Counted from the first letter of the stretch, positions 8,804-18,582 are shown. The stretch: DNA of 64,000 nucleotides from AWTP1-13 sp050248715 (GCA_050248715.1 JBFWRV010000007.1:1-64000); one strand, 5' to 3'. Made by a program: numbers and translations. The notes: generated by a model from the sequence alone, not told the origin.

Positions 8804-8933
8804 TGGGTGTGATCCCCTGGAGCTCGCTGAAGGCCTCGCCCGTCGCCCCAATCACCTCTAGGACGAAATGGCCCGGACAGCCAGGGGGCGCAAACGGACA
8901 ACCTTTCTCGCGTCCACCCCCGGTTCGCGCCGG

Positions 8934-10364
8934 CTACTCGTCCTCGGCCTTTCCGGCGCCGCTCCTCGTCGCTCTGAGACCCGGGAGCGCCAGAAACCTC
9001 CCGGCATCCGTCCGGCCTCGCTCCAGCTTGAGCAACGCCGTGACCTGCCGGGAGGCGGCGACCGCAGCTTCGTTCTCGAAAGCCTCGTGGTTCTTCTCGA
9101 TATCCTTGAGCTCGTAGCGATAGTTGCACATAAGCCCGTGCGCCTCGCGGAGCCCCTTGGCTGAGATGTCGCCCTGCCAGTTGATGCGCTCGAGCCGGGC
9201 ACCGTTGCCGAGGTGGAAGCGCGCCACGGGATCGACCGGATAGCCCTCGCTGTTCTTGGCGTTGAGGAAGTAGTGCGCGGCAAGCCGCGACAGCGTCGGG
9301 CGGAGCGCCTCGTTGCCGTAAGTGTAGATCCACTCCGAGTCCTCGAGCAACCGCAGCCGCTCCCGCTCCATGTCGTTGACGAGATCGCCCTGGTCCCCGG
9401 CGAGCGTGCGGGCAAGCCACTTCGCGAACTGCGGGATCGGCGACAGCGTGACGAAGGTGCGCAGGCTGTCGCGCTCCTTCGCCAGCTCCTCCACCACCTG
9501 CTTGATGAGGAAGTTGCCGAAGGAGATGCCGCGCAGCCCCTCCTGGCAATTCGAGATCGAGTAGAACACGGCCGTGGTCGGCTTCTCCGCGACCTCGCCG
9601 TTCTTGCGCGCCTCGCGCAGGAGCGACTGGATGTCCTCGGGCATCTCTCGGGTCAGCGCCACCTCCACGAAGATCAGCGGCTCGTCGACCAGCGAGGGAT
9701 GGAAGAAGGCGAAGCAGCGCCGGTCTGCCGGGTCGAGACGGCGGCGCAGATCATCCCAGCCCTGAATCTCGTGCACGGCTTCGTAGGCGATGATCTTCTC
9801 CAGGATGGCAGCCGGCGTCTGCCAGTCGATCCGGCGCAGCACGAGGAAGCCGCGGTTGAACCAGGAGGCGAGGAGATGCATCAGGTCACGGTCGACGTAC
9901 TCCAGCGCCTCGTCGCGCGCGTCGAGGAGATCGGTCCGCATGGCGACGATCTGCGCGGTCGCTCCCGGCGCCAGGTTCAGCCGACGGAAGAATTCCTGAC
10001 GCGGGCTCTCGACCGCATGCTGCAGGTCGGCAAGGGACGCGGGCTGCGGATCGACCAGATAAGCCTTCGCCGCCTCGGTGAGCGCCGTCGCGTCCGGCTG
10101 CATCGTTGCGAGGAACGCCAGGAAGGCGCGCCGGCGCTCGGGCTCCAGCGCGCGGTAGCGCACGAGGATCGCGCTGGCTATTGCCACGCCCGACGCCTCG
10201 CCCCGCACGGACAGCAGGGCTCGCGCCAGCTCCTCGAGATCCTCTTCAGGATCGGCACCGCCGAGCGAGCGTGGCAGGAGCTGCCGGCTTTGCTCGGCGA
10301 TGCTGCCCAACAGGTCCTGGAAGAAGGAAACGTTTACAGGGATGACACGCTCCCACAATTGCAA
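8934..10364 (-). CDS. matA: Malonyl-CoA decarboxylase
   Basis: A cytoplasmic enzyme of about 476 residues that converts malonyl-CoA to acetyl-CoA and CO2. The all-helical N-terminal domain (about 1-170) is followed by the GNAT-like catalytic domain with the conserved stretches FFHPSLVDEPLIFVEVAL, YSISNCQEGLRGISFGN and LAAHYFL, which carry the expected Glu, Ser and His region. The only in-frame starts near the N-terminus are TTG codons (10364 or 10358) without a clear ribosome site, so the exact start is uncertain. In rhizobia matA often sits with malonyl-CoA synthetase and a carrier; neither is present here. Confidence 0.88.
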   Translation of the reverse strand: MQLWERVIPVNVSFFQDLLGSIAEQSRQLLPRSLGGADPEEDLEELARALLSVRGEASGVAIASAILVRYRALEPERRRAFLAFLATMQPDATALTEAAKAYLVDPQPASLADLQHAVESPRQEFFRRLNLAPGATAQIVAMRTDLLDARDEALEYVDRDLMHLLASWFNRGFLVLRRIDWQTPAAILEKIIAYEAVHEIQGWDDLRRRLDPADRRCFAFFHPSLVDEPLIFVEVALTREMPEDIQSLLREARKNGEVAEKPTTAVFYSISNCQEGLRGISFGNFLIKQVVEELAKERDSLRTFVTLSPIPQFAKWLARTLAGDQGDLVNDMERERLRLLEDSEWIYTYGNEALRPTLSRLAAHYFLNAKNSEGYPVDPVARFHLGNGARLERINWQGDISAKGLREAHGLMCNYRYELKDIEKNHEAFENEAAVAASRQVTALLKLERGRTDAGRFLALPGLRATRSGAGKAEDE

Positions 10365-10521
10365 CCGCGAGATGCGGCATCGTCGGCGTAGGCTCGCATC
10401 TCAATACTACATTTTCGCGGCGCTTGCGCCGGCCCCCGCGGGCGGGCTGCCGGTCCGCCTGGGTGACACATGCTCAAATCGACGTCATTCTAAAGCGCAA
10501 ACCGACCGGAGGAGCACACCC

Positions 10522-11325
10522 GTGACAACCGAGACCTACGAAATCCTGGCCATCAAGTACGGCGAGTTCGCCAACCGTCGCCGCTTCGAAAGCTTCATTG
10601 CCGCCGACGATCACGATCTTCCGCACCCCATCGACTATTTCGTCTGGGTGATCCGCAACGCCAACCGCACCCTGCTGGTCGACTGCGGCTTCGACGAAGC
10701 CGAGGGGACAAAGCGCGGACGGAAGATCGCCCGCGCGCCGGCTGCAGCGCTCGAGATGCTCGGTATCGCGCCTGGGAGCATCGGCCAACTGATCGTCTCG
10801 CACCTGCACTACGATCACGCCGGCACGCTTGGCGCCTTCCCCAACGCCCGCTTCCACCTGCAGGCTGCCGAGATGGCCTACGCCACGGGACCTTGCATGT
10901 GCCACAACCACCTGCGCTATCCGTTCACGGCTGATCATGTGTGCGAGATGGTGCGCCACGTGTACTCGGGCCGTGTCGTGTTTCACGACGGCGACGCCGA
11001 GATTGCACCCGGCATCACCGTGCACAAGGTCGGCGGCCACAGCCGCGGCCTGCAGTGCGTGCGCGTCATGACCGCCACCGGGCCGGTCGTCCTCGCGTCG
11101 GACAGCTCGCACTACTACGAGAACTTCGAGAAGGGCAAAGTGTTTCCCATCACCATCGACATCGCCGACGTGCTGGCCGGCTATGAGCGCCTCAAAGCCC
11201 TGGCCGCCTCCCCGCGCCACATAATTCCCGGGCACGACCCGCTCGTGTTGCAGCGCTACCCTGCGCTCAACAGCCAGACCAAAGGCATCGCCCATCGGCT
11301 GGACGTGGCGCGGCTCGATACCTGA
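10522..11325 (+). CDS. N-acyl homoserine lactonase-like MBL-fold hydrolase
   Basis: A metallo-beta-lactamase fold protein of 267 residues starting at GTG 10522, with GGAGG at 10508-10512. Metal ligands are visible: H94-L-H96-Y-D98-H99, a later His in GGHSRG, an Asp in ASDSSHYY and a His in PGHD. The HLHYDHAG motif and the DSSHYYEN segment resemble AHL lactonases (AiiA/AttM group). In this group the enzyme opens homoserine-lactone signals, but many relatives act on other esters. No luxI/luxR genes are in the window. Confidence 0.75.
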   Translation: MTTETYEILAIKYGEFANRRRFESFIAADDHDLPHPIDYFVWVIRNANRTLLVDCGFDEAEGTKRGRKIARAPAAALEMLGIAPGSIGQLIVSHLHYDHAGTLGAFPNARFHLQAAEMAYATGPCMCHNHLRYPFTADHVCEMVRHVYSGRVVFHDGDAEIAPGITVHKVGGHSRGLQCVRVMTATGPVVLASDSSHYYENFEKGKVFPITIDIADVLAGYERLKALAASPRHIIPGHDPLVLQRYPALNSQTKGIAHRLDVARLDT

Positions 11326-11418
11326 GTCCCACCGCGCCCCGTGGGGCCAGGGTGCGTTGGCGGCGGCTCGGGCCGGACGCCCCCCGACTCGGCCGCACGA
11401 GTTCCTGCCCGGTCGCCC

Positions 11419-12531
11419 TCAGCGCGACAGGGCCACGAGGTTCGGCCGTGCCGGCAGGCTCTCCGGCGTCTTCACGCCCCAGACCAGGCCGAGCCTCTCC
11501 AGCGCCATCAGCACCCACCATCCCGGATCCGTCTCGCCCGCATTGAGGCCGAGGCGCGCGGATCCGGGGAAGGCATGGTGGTTGTTGTGCCAGGCCTCGC
11601 CCATGGTGATGAGGCCGCAGTAGCGCACGTTGTAGCCCTGCACACCCGCGCCTTCGATGTGCCAGGACCGAGGCCCCCGATTGTGGGCGAAGTAGCCGAC
11701 GAGCCAGTGACCCGTGACCGACAGGGCCACCCGCACGGCGATGCCCCAAACCAGCCAAGGCATGCCGCCGAACGCGTAGAACAGCCCCGCCCAGGGCAGC
11801 TGCTGCGCCATCCAGGTGCGGTCGATGAGCCGGTAGAAGCGATCTTCGGCAACCCGACGCTCCAGCACCAGCTCGGGCGGGTGTACGAGCTGCAGCTCGC
11901 AGTGCAGCTGCCAGTACCCGTCGTGCAGGATCGAGGAACGGTGCGCCAGATAGGGGTGGCAGTGGGGCTTGCGCTGCGCCCAGTCGCGGATGTCGTGCTG
12001 CCGGATCATCCCATACGGCCCCGCCATCCCGACGAGCGTGCCCAGGTAGACAAAGAGCCGTTCCAGCCACAGCGGGCAATCATACGCGCGGTGGATCAGG
12101 CGGCGATGCATGCCGAGCGAATGCCCGAGGCACACTGTGGCCGCCGTCGTCGCGAGGAAGAGCACGAACGCGCCCCACGTGAAGAAGATTGGACCGCCGA
12201 CAAGGGCGACGAACGTCATGCCCGAGATCCACAGCGACTTCACGGGCTTCCAATGCACGCTGCCGGCGGCCGCATCCGTTGCCTCGGCGTCGAACATGCG
12301 GGGGGAGCGAAAGGTGCTTTCCGACCTCGACAGCGCCTCGTCGACGGGGTCGAACGATCCGGCCGACATGTGCCCCGCACCGGCCGCAACATCGATCACG
12401 GCTCCCTCCGCAGCTGCTGGCGGCTCTTCGCTCAAACCCACGCATCCCCGGGCTATCGCACGAGCTTCGCGCGCGCCGCTGTTCCCAGGGGAAAAGGACC
12501 ACGCGATCATGTCCGGTAGCCGTCTATTCAT
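11419..12531 (-). CDS. Membrane fatty acid desaturase (acyl-CoA desaturase type)
   Basis: A protein of 370 residues with an unconserved N-terminal stretch of about 95 residues, then four or more membrane segments and the histidine boxes HSLGMHR, QHDIRDW and HNNHH. The protein probably introduces a double bond in acyl chains in the inner membrane. The first box and the HNNHH box match the delta-9 type. The start is uncertain: ATG codons at 12531, 12510 and later Met codons (for example before SAGSFDP) are all possible and none has a strong ribosome site. Confidence 0.78.
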   Translation of the reverse strand: MNRRLPDMIAWSFSPGNSGAREARAIARGCVGLSEEPPAAAEGAVIDVAAGAGHMSAGSFDPVDEALSRSESTFRSPRMFDAEATDAAAGSVHWKPVKSLWISGMTFVALVGGPIFFTWGAFVLFLATTAATVCLGHSLGMHRRLIHRAYDCPLWLERLFVYLGTLVGMAGPYGMIRQHDIRDWAQRKPHCHPYLAHRSSILHDGYWQLHCELQLVHPPELVLERRVAEDRFYRLIDRTWMAQQLPWAGLFYAFGGMPWLVWGIAVRVALSVTGHWLVGYFAHNRGPRSWHIEGAGVQGYNVRYCGLITMGEAWHNNHHAFPGSARLGLNAGETDPGWWVLMALERLGLVWGVKTPESLPARPNLVALSR

Positions 12532-12624
12532 TGGCCACTAAACATTTCGCGGTTCAATCTCTGGATCTCATGTTCCAGTGCGCAGCGCCCGGAAGCGCGC
12601 TAGACTACGCGACAGGAGGCGATC

Positions 12625-13137
12625 ATGGCATCGAGCGTACGCTCTGCAGATCGAAAAGTGAGAGCCGGCAGCCCTCCGCCATCGCGTGTGCGCCTGGTAT
12701 GTTGCGCGGCAGTCCTCGGTCTCGGCTTTCCTCTTGCCGCTTCAGTCCAGGCCTTGGCAGCCTGCACCAAGCCCAGTGAGGGCACGATCGCCGGTCAGTT
12801 TGACCGTTGGAACCGGGCCCTGGCGAGCCGCGACCCGGACGCCGTCGCCAACCTCTATGCGGAGAATGCGGTGCTGCGGGTCGCCGGACAGTCCTCGCCA
12901 ATCATTGGCCGCCCGGCCATCCGCGACTATTTCGCGGACTTTCTTGTGCGGCACCCGCAGGGCGCGCTCAGCAGGCGGTCGATCAGCGTCAGCTGCAATG
13001 CCGCCTCCGACACCGGCAACTATGTCTATCGCCTCTCCGGTCAGCGCAAAGGCACGCGCACGCTCATCTCCGGCCGCTACAGCACCTTCTACGAATACCG
13101 CAACGGCGACTGGCTCATCGTCCGGCAGCAGGGATAG
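12625..13137 (+). CDS. Secreted SnoaL/NTF2-like protein (SgcJ/EcaC type)
   Basis: The product of 170 residues has an N-terminal signal sequence (hydrophobic about 22-44, likely cut near VQALA-AC) and a single NTF2-like cone domain. The domain has the pattern FDRWNRALASRDPDAVANLYAENAVL and ends with YRNGDWLIVRQQG, typical of DUF4440/SgcJ proteins. Such domains bind small ligands or act as isomerases; no catalytic role can be assigned. AGGAGG precedes the ATG. It lies 120 bases before the cytochrome b561 gene on the same strand. Confidence 0.75.
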   Translation: MASSVRSADRKVRAGSPPPSRVRLVCCAAVLGLGFPLAASVQALAACTKPSEGTIAGQFDRWNRALASRDPDAVANLYAENAVLRVAGQSSPIIGRPAIRDYFADFLVRHPQGALSRRSISVSCNAASDTGNYVYRLSGQRKGTRTLISGRYSTFYEYRNGDWLIVRQQG

Positions 13138-13257
13138 GCCTGGAGGGGGCCTTCGCCCACAGGGCCTGTGGCGCAGGCCCGCTGCCGCAATGCGCGGTGG
13201 GCGAAGCTCAGGCCGCTCCGCTACTATGGCGGCCAGGCCATTCGCGGGAACCTTTCG

Positions 13258-13836
13258 ATGCCTGCCTTGAATTCGGCCCTGGGCTATGGAGCGCTGACCA
13301 AGCTCCTCCACTGGCTGATCGCCCTGCTGTTTGCCCTGCAATATGTGTCGGCAACGATCATGCTGCGCACGCCCGCCGAGGCCGCGACCCTAGGTCTCGA
13401 TCAGGCTACCTACTACAACTGGCACAAGTCGCTGGGGCTTCTCGCCCTCATCCTCGCGGTGGCGCGTCTCCTGAACCGCAGGATGGGCGAGCTGCCTCCC
13501 TGGGCTCCCACGCTCACCAAGCTCGAGCAGATGATCATCCATCGCTCCGAGCAGCTCCTGTATGCGGCCATGCTGATCATGCCGCTGAGCGGCTTTCTCT
13601 ACGTCATGGCCGGCGGCTACGGGGTGCGCCTGTTCGGGGCCTTCGACCTGCCCAACCTCGTCCCGCAATCCGCGGTGATCGCCGCGGCGGCCAAGTGGGT
13701 GCACGTCGGCAGTGCCATCCTGCTCCTCCTGCCGCTGGGCGCCCACCTCAGCATCGTCCTGGGCCATCACTTCGGCCTCAGGGACCGGCTGATCCAGCGC
13801 ATGCTGCCCGGCGCCACGCCCACGGCCAGAGAATAA
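13258..13836 (+). CDS. cybB: Cytochrome b561 family protein
   Basis: A membrane haem protein of 192 residues with four predicted helices. His residues placed near the membrane faces (KLLHWLIAL, YYNWHKSLG, KWVHVGS, LGAHLS) fit the bis-His coordination of two b haems. Family members pass electrons between quinol and periplasmic or superoxide acceptors. The ATG at 13258 is preferred over GTG 13168 because family members begin just before the first helix. The ribosome site is weak. Confidence 0.83.
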   Translation: MPALNSALGYGALTKLLHWLIALLFALQYVSATIMLRTPAEAATLGLDQATYYNWHKSLGLLALILAVARLLNRRMGELPPWAPTLTKLEQMIIHRSEQLLYAAMLIMPLSGFLYVMAGGYGVRLFGAFDLPNLVPQSAVIAAAAKWVHVGSAILLLLPLGAHLSIVLGHHFGLRDRLIQRMLPGATPTARE

Positions 13837-13954
13837 CGCTCCGGCCGGCTGCGCCGCACCGTCACATGATGCCGATGGACGGGGGAACGCCGCCTGCGCA
13901 GAATGACGGCGGGGCCTGCGGGCCCGTCGACGAGTGACCGACCGGGGAGTTGCA

Positions 13955-15664
13955 ATGACCGACAAGAACGAGGAGCGCGGCTTCCTGCGCGGCCTGCAAA
14001 GCTACGGCGACCGCGACTTCTCCATCTACATGCGCCGCGCCTTCGCCCGCTCCATGGGGTACACGGTGGACGAGCTGTCCCGTCCCGTGGTGGGCATCGC
14101 CTACACGCACTCGCGCTTCAATCCCTGCCACCGCCATTTCCCCGAGCTGCTCGATGCCATCAAGCGCGGCGTGGCCGCCGCCGGCGGCCTGGCGCTCGAA
14201 TTCCCCACCACATCGCTGCACGAGTCCACGCTCGCCCCCAACTCCATGAAGTTCCGCAACCTCATGGCCATGGACACGGAGGAGATGATCCGCGCCCAGC
14301 CCATGGACGCCGTCGTGCTGATGGGCGGCTGCGACAAGACCGTGCCGGCGCAGCTGATGGGCGCGGCGAGTGCGGGCAAGCCCGCCATCCAGCTGATCGG
14401 CGGCCCGCAGATGACCTCGCGGTTCCGCGACGACCGGGTCGGGGCCTGCACCGACTGCCGCAAGTTCTGGGTGCAGTATCGCGCCGGCAAGCTCGGCAAG
14501 GCCGATATCGAAGCCGTGGAGGGACGGCTCGTCACCACGGCCGGCACCTGCGCCGTCATGGGCACCGCCTCCACCATGGCGGCCATCGCCGAGGCGCTGG
14601 GCATGACGCTGCCGGGCACGGCCGCCATCCCCGCCGTGCATGCCGACCGCCTGCGGGCAGCAGAGGCGAGCGGCGCACGCGCCGTCGCCCTCGCGCGCTC
14701 CAACCTCACGCCTGACAAGATCATCACGGCGGGCTCGATCGAGAATGCGGCGCGCGTGCTGCTGGCGCTCGGCGGCTCCACCAACGGCGTCATCCATCTC
14801 GCCGCCATCGCCGGCCGGCTCGGCCTCAAGCTCGACTTGCAGCGCCTCAACGAGCTCTCCGACACCACGCCCGTGCTCGCCGCCGTGAAGCCCGTCGGCA
14901 ACGAGTTCTACATGGAAGACTTCTTCGCCGCCGGAGGCATCGGCGCGGTGCTGCGCGAGTTGAAGCCGCTGCTCAACCTCGACGTCATGACCATCACGGG
15001 CGAGACGCTGCGCGAGCGCCTGGCGGCCGAAGAAGGCGACTATGTCGACCGCCGCGTGATCAAGCCGGCCGCCCAGCCGGTCGAGCCGCAGGGCGGGCTC
15101 ATCGCCCTGTTCGGCTCGCTAGCCCCCGATGGTGCCATCATCAAGCGTTCCGCCGCCACGCCCGAGCTGTTCGAGAAGACGGCGCGTGCGGTGGTGTTCG
15201 ACGGCCTCGACGACATGGCCGCCCGAGTCGACGATCCCAAGCTCGACGTCACCGCCGACGACATTCTGGTGCTCCGCAATGCCGGCCCCCGCAGCGCCGT
15301 CGCCATGCCGGAAGCCGGCTTCCTTCCGATCCCCAGGAAGCTGCTGGAGGCCGGCGTCAAGGACATGGTGCGCATTTCGGATGCACGCATGTCCGGCACC
15401 GCCTACGGCACAATCGTGTTGCATGTGGCGCCCGAGGCCGCTGTCGGCGGTCCGCTGGCCTACGTGCGCACGGGCGACCGCATCCGCCTTTCCGTCAAGG
15501 AGCGCCGCCTCGATCTGCTTGTGGACGACAAGGAGATGGAGGCGCGCCGCAAGGGTGCCAGACCCGTGGTGTCCGACACCGCGACACGCGGCTACGACAA
15601 GCTCTTCCGCGAAAGCGTGCTGCAGGCCCCCGACGGTTGCGACTTCGACTTCCTGCGCCGGTAG
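13955..15664 (+). CDS. IlvD/Edd family dehydratase (sugar-acid or dihydroxy-acid)
   Basis: An iron-sulfur dehydratase of 569 residues. The three cluster ligands of the family can be placed at C58 (RFNPCH), C126 (GGCDKTVPA) and C199 (GTCAVMGTAST). The C-terminal swivel domain ends near residue 569. The reaction removes water from a 2,3-dihydroxy acid to give a 2-keto acid. Details such as the VGACTDCRK segment look closer to the arabinonate/xylonate branch than to housekeeping IlvD, so a sugar-acid role is favoured but unproven. GGGGAG precedes the ATG. An R3 repeat follows the stop. Confidence 0.8.
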   Translation: MTDKNEERGFLRGLQSYGDRDFSIYMRRAFARSMGYTVDELSRPVVGIAYTHSRFNPCHRHFPELLDAIKRGVAAAGGLALEFPTTSLHESTLAPNSMKFRNLMAMDTEEMIRAQPMDAVVLMGGCDKTVPAQLMGAASAGKPAIQLIGGPQMTSRFRDDRVGACTDCRKFWVQYRAGKLGKADIEAVEGRLVTTAGTCAVMGTASTMAAIAEALGMTLPGTAAIPAVHADRLRAAEASGARAVALARSNLTPDKIITAGSIENAARVLLALGGSTNGVIHLAAIAGRLGLKLDLQRLNELSDTTPVLAAVKPVGNEFYMEDFFAAGGIGAVLRELKPLLNLDVMTITGETLRERLAAEEGDYVDRRVIKPAAQPVEPQGGLIALFGSLAPDGAIIKRSAATPELFEKTARAVVFDGLDDMAARVDDPKLDVTADDILVLRNAGPRSAVAMPEAGFLPIPRKLLEAGVKDMVRISDARMSGTAYGTIVLHVAPEAAVGGPLAYVRTGDRIRLSVKERRLDLLVDDKEMEARRKGARPVVSDTATRGYDKLFRESVLQAPDGCDFDFLRR

Positions 15665-15665
15665 C

Positions 15666-15780
15666 TGTCATTCCGGAATTTCGCGAAGCGAAATATCCGG
15701 AACCCAGGGCAAGCTGTTGAGCGTTGCGATTGCGGCCCTGAGTACCAGCTCTCGGGTTGCCGCCCTCGGCCGGTATGACA
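15666..15780. repeat. Palindrome-ended intergenic repeat, family R3
   Basis: A 115-base element bounded by TGTCATTCCGG and CCGGTATGACA, which are inverted copies with one mismatch. Inside, a hairpin forms around TTTCGCGAAGCGAAA. It begins one base after the dehydratase stop codon and ends 37 bases before the Kelch gene, so it could affect 3'-end stability or termination. It shares termini and core words with 31521-31624. Confidence 0.75.
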
Positions 15781-15817
15781 CGTTCTCGCTCTATGACCCC
15801 ATCGATCGGAGCATCTA

Positions 15818-16918
15818 ATGGCCGTCCTCCACCGTCGCACCTTCCTCGCCGGCTCCACGGCGGTCGCCGCCGCATCGGTGGCCCCACGCGCCTGGGGCCA
15901 AGCCCCCGGCCACGGCCACCACGGCGGTCTCTATGAGAGCCTGCAGACGCCCGGCCGCATTGGTCTGCCCGAGACAGCCGCAACCCAGCACGTGTTCGAT
16001 AGCCCCGCTCCGAAGGCCGCCAACCCCGGCCGTTGGATGGCCAAGGCGCCCCTGCCTCTGCCGCGCAGCGAGATGGCCTGGGCCGTAGCGCACGCAGATA
16101 GGATGCATCTCGTGGGCGGCTACGGCGAGCAGCGCGTCGACCGCCCCTACCATCAAGTCTACGATCCCGCGCGCGACCAATGGATCGACGCTGCGCCGCT
16201 GCCCAAGGGTGCCAATCACGTCGGCGTCGCCGTGCTTGATGATACGCTCTACGCCGTCGGCGGCTTCGTCGAGCAGAACCGCAAGCCGCACAACGAATGC
16301 TTCGCGCTCGACCTCAGGCGCAGCGGTGCCTGGCGTGCCATCGCCCCGCTGCCGCGGGCGTGCGGCGCCATCGCCTGCGTCGCCTTCGGCGGCAAAGTCC
16401 ACGGCATCGGCGGGGCGGTCGGCGATACCTTCCCGACCAAGAAGTCCGTCGATTGGCACATCGCCTACGACCCTAAGGCGGACCGATGGGAGGAGCGCGT
16501 ACCTATGCCCCAGGGCCGCGACCACACCGGCACACTGATGGTTGGCAACCTCATCCACGTCATCGGCGGGCGGGTCGACAGCTTCCTCACCAATTCCAAC
16601 CTGCACCACGTCTATGACCCGGCCAAAGATGCGTGGGAGCCGCGCCGCCCGCTGCCGACGGCCCGCTCCGGTCACGGCGCCGTGCTCTATCGCGGGAAGA
16701 TCTTCGTGATGGGCGGGGAGGGCTACGAGCGCGTCTACGGCCAGAACGAGGCCTATGACCCCACCACCGACCGGTGGCAGGCCTATGCGCCGATGGCAAC
16801 CCCGCGCCACGGGCTCGGCGCCGCCGTGGTCGGGGACGCCATCCACGTCGCCGGGGGAGGCCCCATCATGGGCGGCGCTGTCCAGAGCGCCGTGCACGAG
16901 GCATTCACTCCGGACTGA
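15818..16918 (+). CDS. Tat-exported Kelch-repeat protein
   Basis: The product of 366 residues begins with a twin-arginine signal (RRTFLAG, then a hydrophobic run, cut near AWGQA). The mature part contains about five to six Kelch blades with repeated pattern VGGY...YDP..D.W...APLP (around residues 96-355). This predicts a periplasmic beta-propeller. Some propellers of this kind are sialate isomerases or galactose oxidase-like, but no copper-radical or other catalytic residues are evident. GGAG precedes the ATG. It may be co-transcribed with the dehydratase across the R3 repeat. Confidence 0.8.
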   Translation: MAVLHRRTFLAGSTAVAAASVAPRAWGQAPGHGHHGGLYESLQTPGRIGLPETAATQHVFDSPAPKAANPGRWMAKAPLPLPRSEMAWAVAHADRMHLVGGYGEQRVDRPYHQVYDPARDQWIDAAPLPKGANHVGVAVLDDTLYAVGGFVEQNRKPHNECFALDLRRSGAWRAIAPLPRACGAIACVAFGGKVHGIGGAVGDTFPTKKSVDWHIAYDPKADRWEERVPMPQGRDHTGTLMVGNLIHVIGGRVDSFLTNSNLHHVYDPAKDAWEPRRPLPTARSGHGAVLYRGKIFVMGGEGYERVYGQNEAYDPTTDRWQAYAPMATPRHGLGAAVVGDAIHVAGGGPIMGGAVQSAVHEAFTPD

Positions 16919-16959
16919 AGCAGGCCAGGCCCCGAGGGCCAGCCCCTCGAGCGAGGCGA

Positions 16960-18582
16960 TCAGCGCTCCGCCATGAGCGGGCCGATGCGGCGCACCTCCA
17001 CCCGGCGATTGAGCGCCTCGGGGCCCTGCGCGGGAACCTTCAGGAACTGCTCGCCGTAGCCCTGCGTGACGAGATTCTCCGGCGGCACGCCGAACGTCTC
17101 CGAGAGGACCTCCGCCACGGCAGAGGCACGCCGGTCCGACAGACTGAGGTTATCGACGTCCGAGCCCACGGCGTCGGTGTGGCCCTCGATGAGAAAGACC
17201 TCGTCGGGATGCCGCTCCAGCACGCGCAGGATCACGCGCGCCAGCCGTTCGAGCTTGGGATATTGGTCAGGCGTGATCTCCCAGGCGCCGAAGGGGAAGC
17301 TCAGGTCGGTGAGTTCCACGTGCCTCATGCGCCGCCGGAGCTCGTAGCTGTCGCGAATCTCCTCGAGCGAATAGGCGCGCTCGAGCCGTTCGACCGGAGG
17401 TGCATCGAAGGCCTCATAGAGGTCGTCGTCGCTCGCGCGCGCGTAGTCGACGATGTACTTCTCGCGCGGGATCGTTATACGCGGCGGCGCCAGGGCGACA
17501 ATCGCAAGCCCCACCGCCGCGCCGACGCCCACTCCGATTGCCACGTTGCGCAGGAAGCGGCGGTTGTCGATGATGTTGACTTCCCGCCCGTCGTGATAGT
17601 GGCGGTAGCGCCGCACCATGCGTCCGTGGCCGTCGACGATCGTCACGACGCGTACGCCGTCGGGACGCATGTAGAAAGTCTCGGTGTGGCCGTTGGCACG
17701 TCGCTCGACCCTTACGTCGCGGCCTCCGCGCCGGAATCGCTCGGTCTCGTCGTGGCGGATGACGACCTTGTCGCCCTGCCTGATGATCGTGCGGTTGCCG
17801 GGCTCCTCGATCACGCGCCGGTCGCCGATAACGCGCTCCTTGCGACCCTTCTGGACGTCGATGAAGCGCGGCGGGGCGTTGGCAGGCCCGCCGTATTGGC
17901 CTGGTGCCACCCTGGCGGGGCCACCTGGAACTGCAGCCGGTCCCGCATGCGGGGGCGGCATGGCGCCTCGGCCGGGTATGGGCTTGGGGCCGTCGCCATC
18001 AGGACGACCCGGCCGCCTCGGCATTGCATCCCGCTTCCACGGCTCCCGCCTGCCGTCGGGCGGCGCCTTCGGCTCGAGCGGCTGCGTGGCCCTGGGCGGC
18101 TGCTGGGGGTCCATGCGGCGCCGCGATGCGGGCGGCCCAGGCGGGGGCGGGGAGGGTTCGGCGCGCGGCGCCCTTCGCCGGTCCGGCCGCGGCTCCTTGT
18201 CCGGCTGCGCGCTGCGTCCGTAGGACGGAGGGAGCTGCGAGGGTTGTGCACGCGGCGCCCTCCGGAGGTCCTGCGCCGGCGCATGATCCGACGGCGGCTG
18301 CGCGCTGCGTCCGTAGGGCGCGGCCGGCGGAGCCTGCACTTTGCCTGGCTGTCCGGGGGGCTGGCCCGAGGGTGGCGGCCCCCGGCGCGGGGTACCCTGC
18401 GGCGGTGCCCTCCGTTCCTCCCTGCGCTTGGCTTTCTCCTTCTCCTTGTCCTGCTCGGTCCGTGGCCCCTGCGCCAGAACCAGCGGCTTGGTTGCATCCG
18501 CGGTTTCGGCATTCGCCCCAGGAGGAAGCGCTGCGGCGAAGGTGAAGGCTCCGGCGAGGATCACGAGCGTGCGAGAGGTCAT
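16960..18582 (-). CDS. OmpA-family protein with long Pro/Arg-rich N-terminal region
   Basis: The product of 540 residues has a signal sequence (about 1-26) and a low-complexity Pro/Arg-rich region to about residue 240. That region includes an internal duplication: YGRSAQP...RRAPRAQPS at 90-114 and YGRSAQP...RRAPRAEPS at 121-144. A basic middle part and one hydrophobic segment (about 346-366) follow. The C-terminal OmpA domain (about 425-535) contains the peptidoglycan-binding pattern GHTDAVGSDVDNLSLSDRRA. It probably links the envelope to peptidoglycan. AGGAC precedes the ATG. It is divergent from the gene at 18824. Confidence 0.85.
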   Translation of the reverse strand: MTSRTLVILAGAFTFAAALPPGANAETADATKPLVLAQGPRTEQDKEKEKAKRREERRAPPQGTPRRGPPPSGQPPGQPGKVQAPPAAPYGRSAQPPSDHAPAQDLRRAPRAQPSQLPPSYGRSAQPDKEPRPDRRRAPRAEPSPPPPGPPASRRRMDPQQPPRATQPLEPKAPPDGRREPWKRDAMPRRPGRPDGDGPKPIPGRGAMPPPHAGPAAVPGGPARVAPGQYGGPANAPPRFIDVQKGRKERVIGDRRVIEEPGNRTIIRQGDKVVIRHDETERFRRGGRDVRVERRANGHTETFYMRPDGVRVVTIVDGHGRMVRRYRHYHDGREVNIIDNRRFLRNVAIGVGVGAAVGLAIVALAPPRITIPREKYIVDYARASDDDLYEAFDAPPVERLERAYSLEEIRDSYELRRRMRHVELTDLSFPFGAWEITPDQYPKLERLARVILRVLERHPDEVFLIEGHTDAVGSDVDNLSLSDRRASAVAEVLSETFGVPPENLVTQGYGEQFLKVPAQGPEALNRRVEVRRIGPLMAER

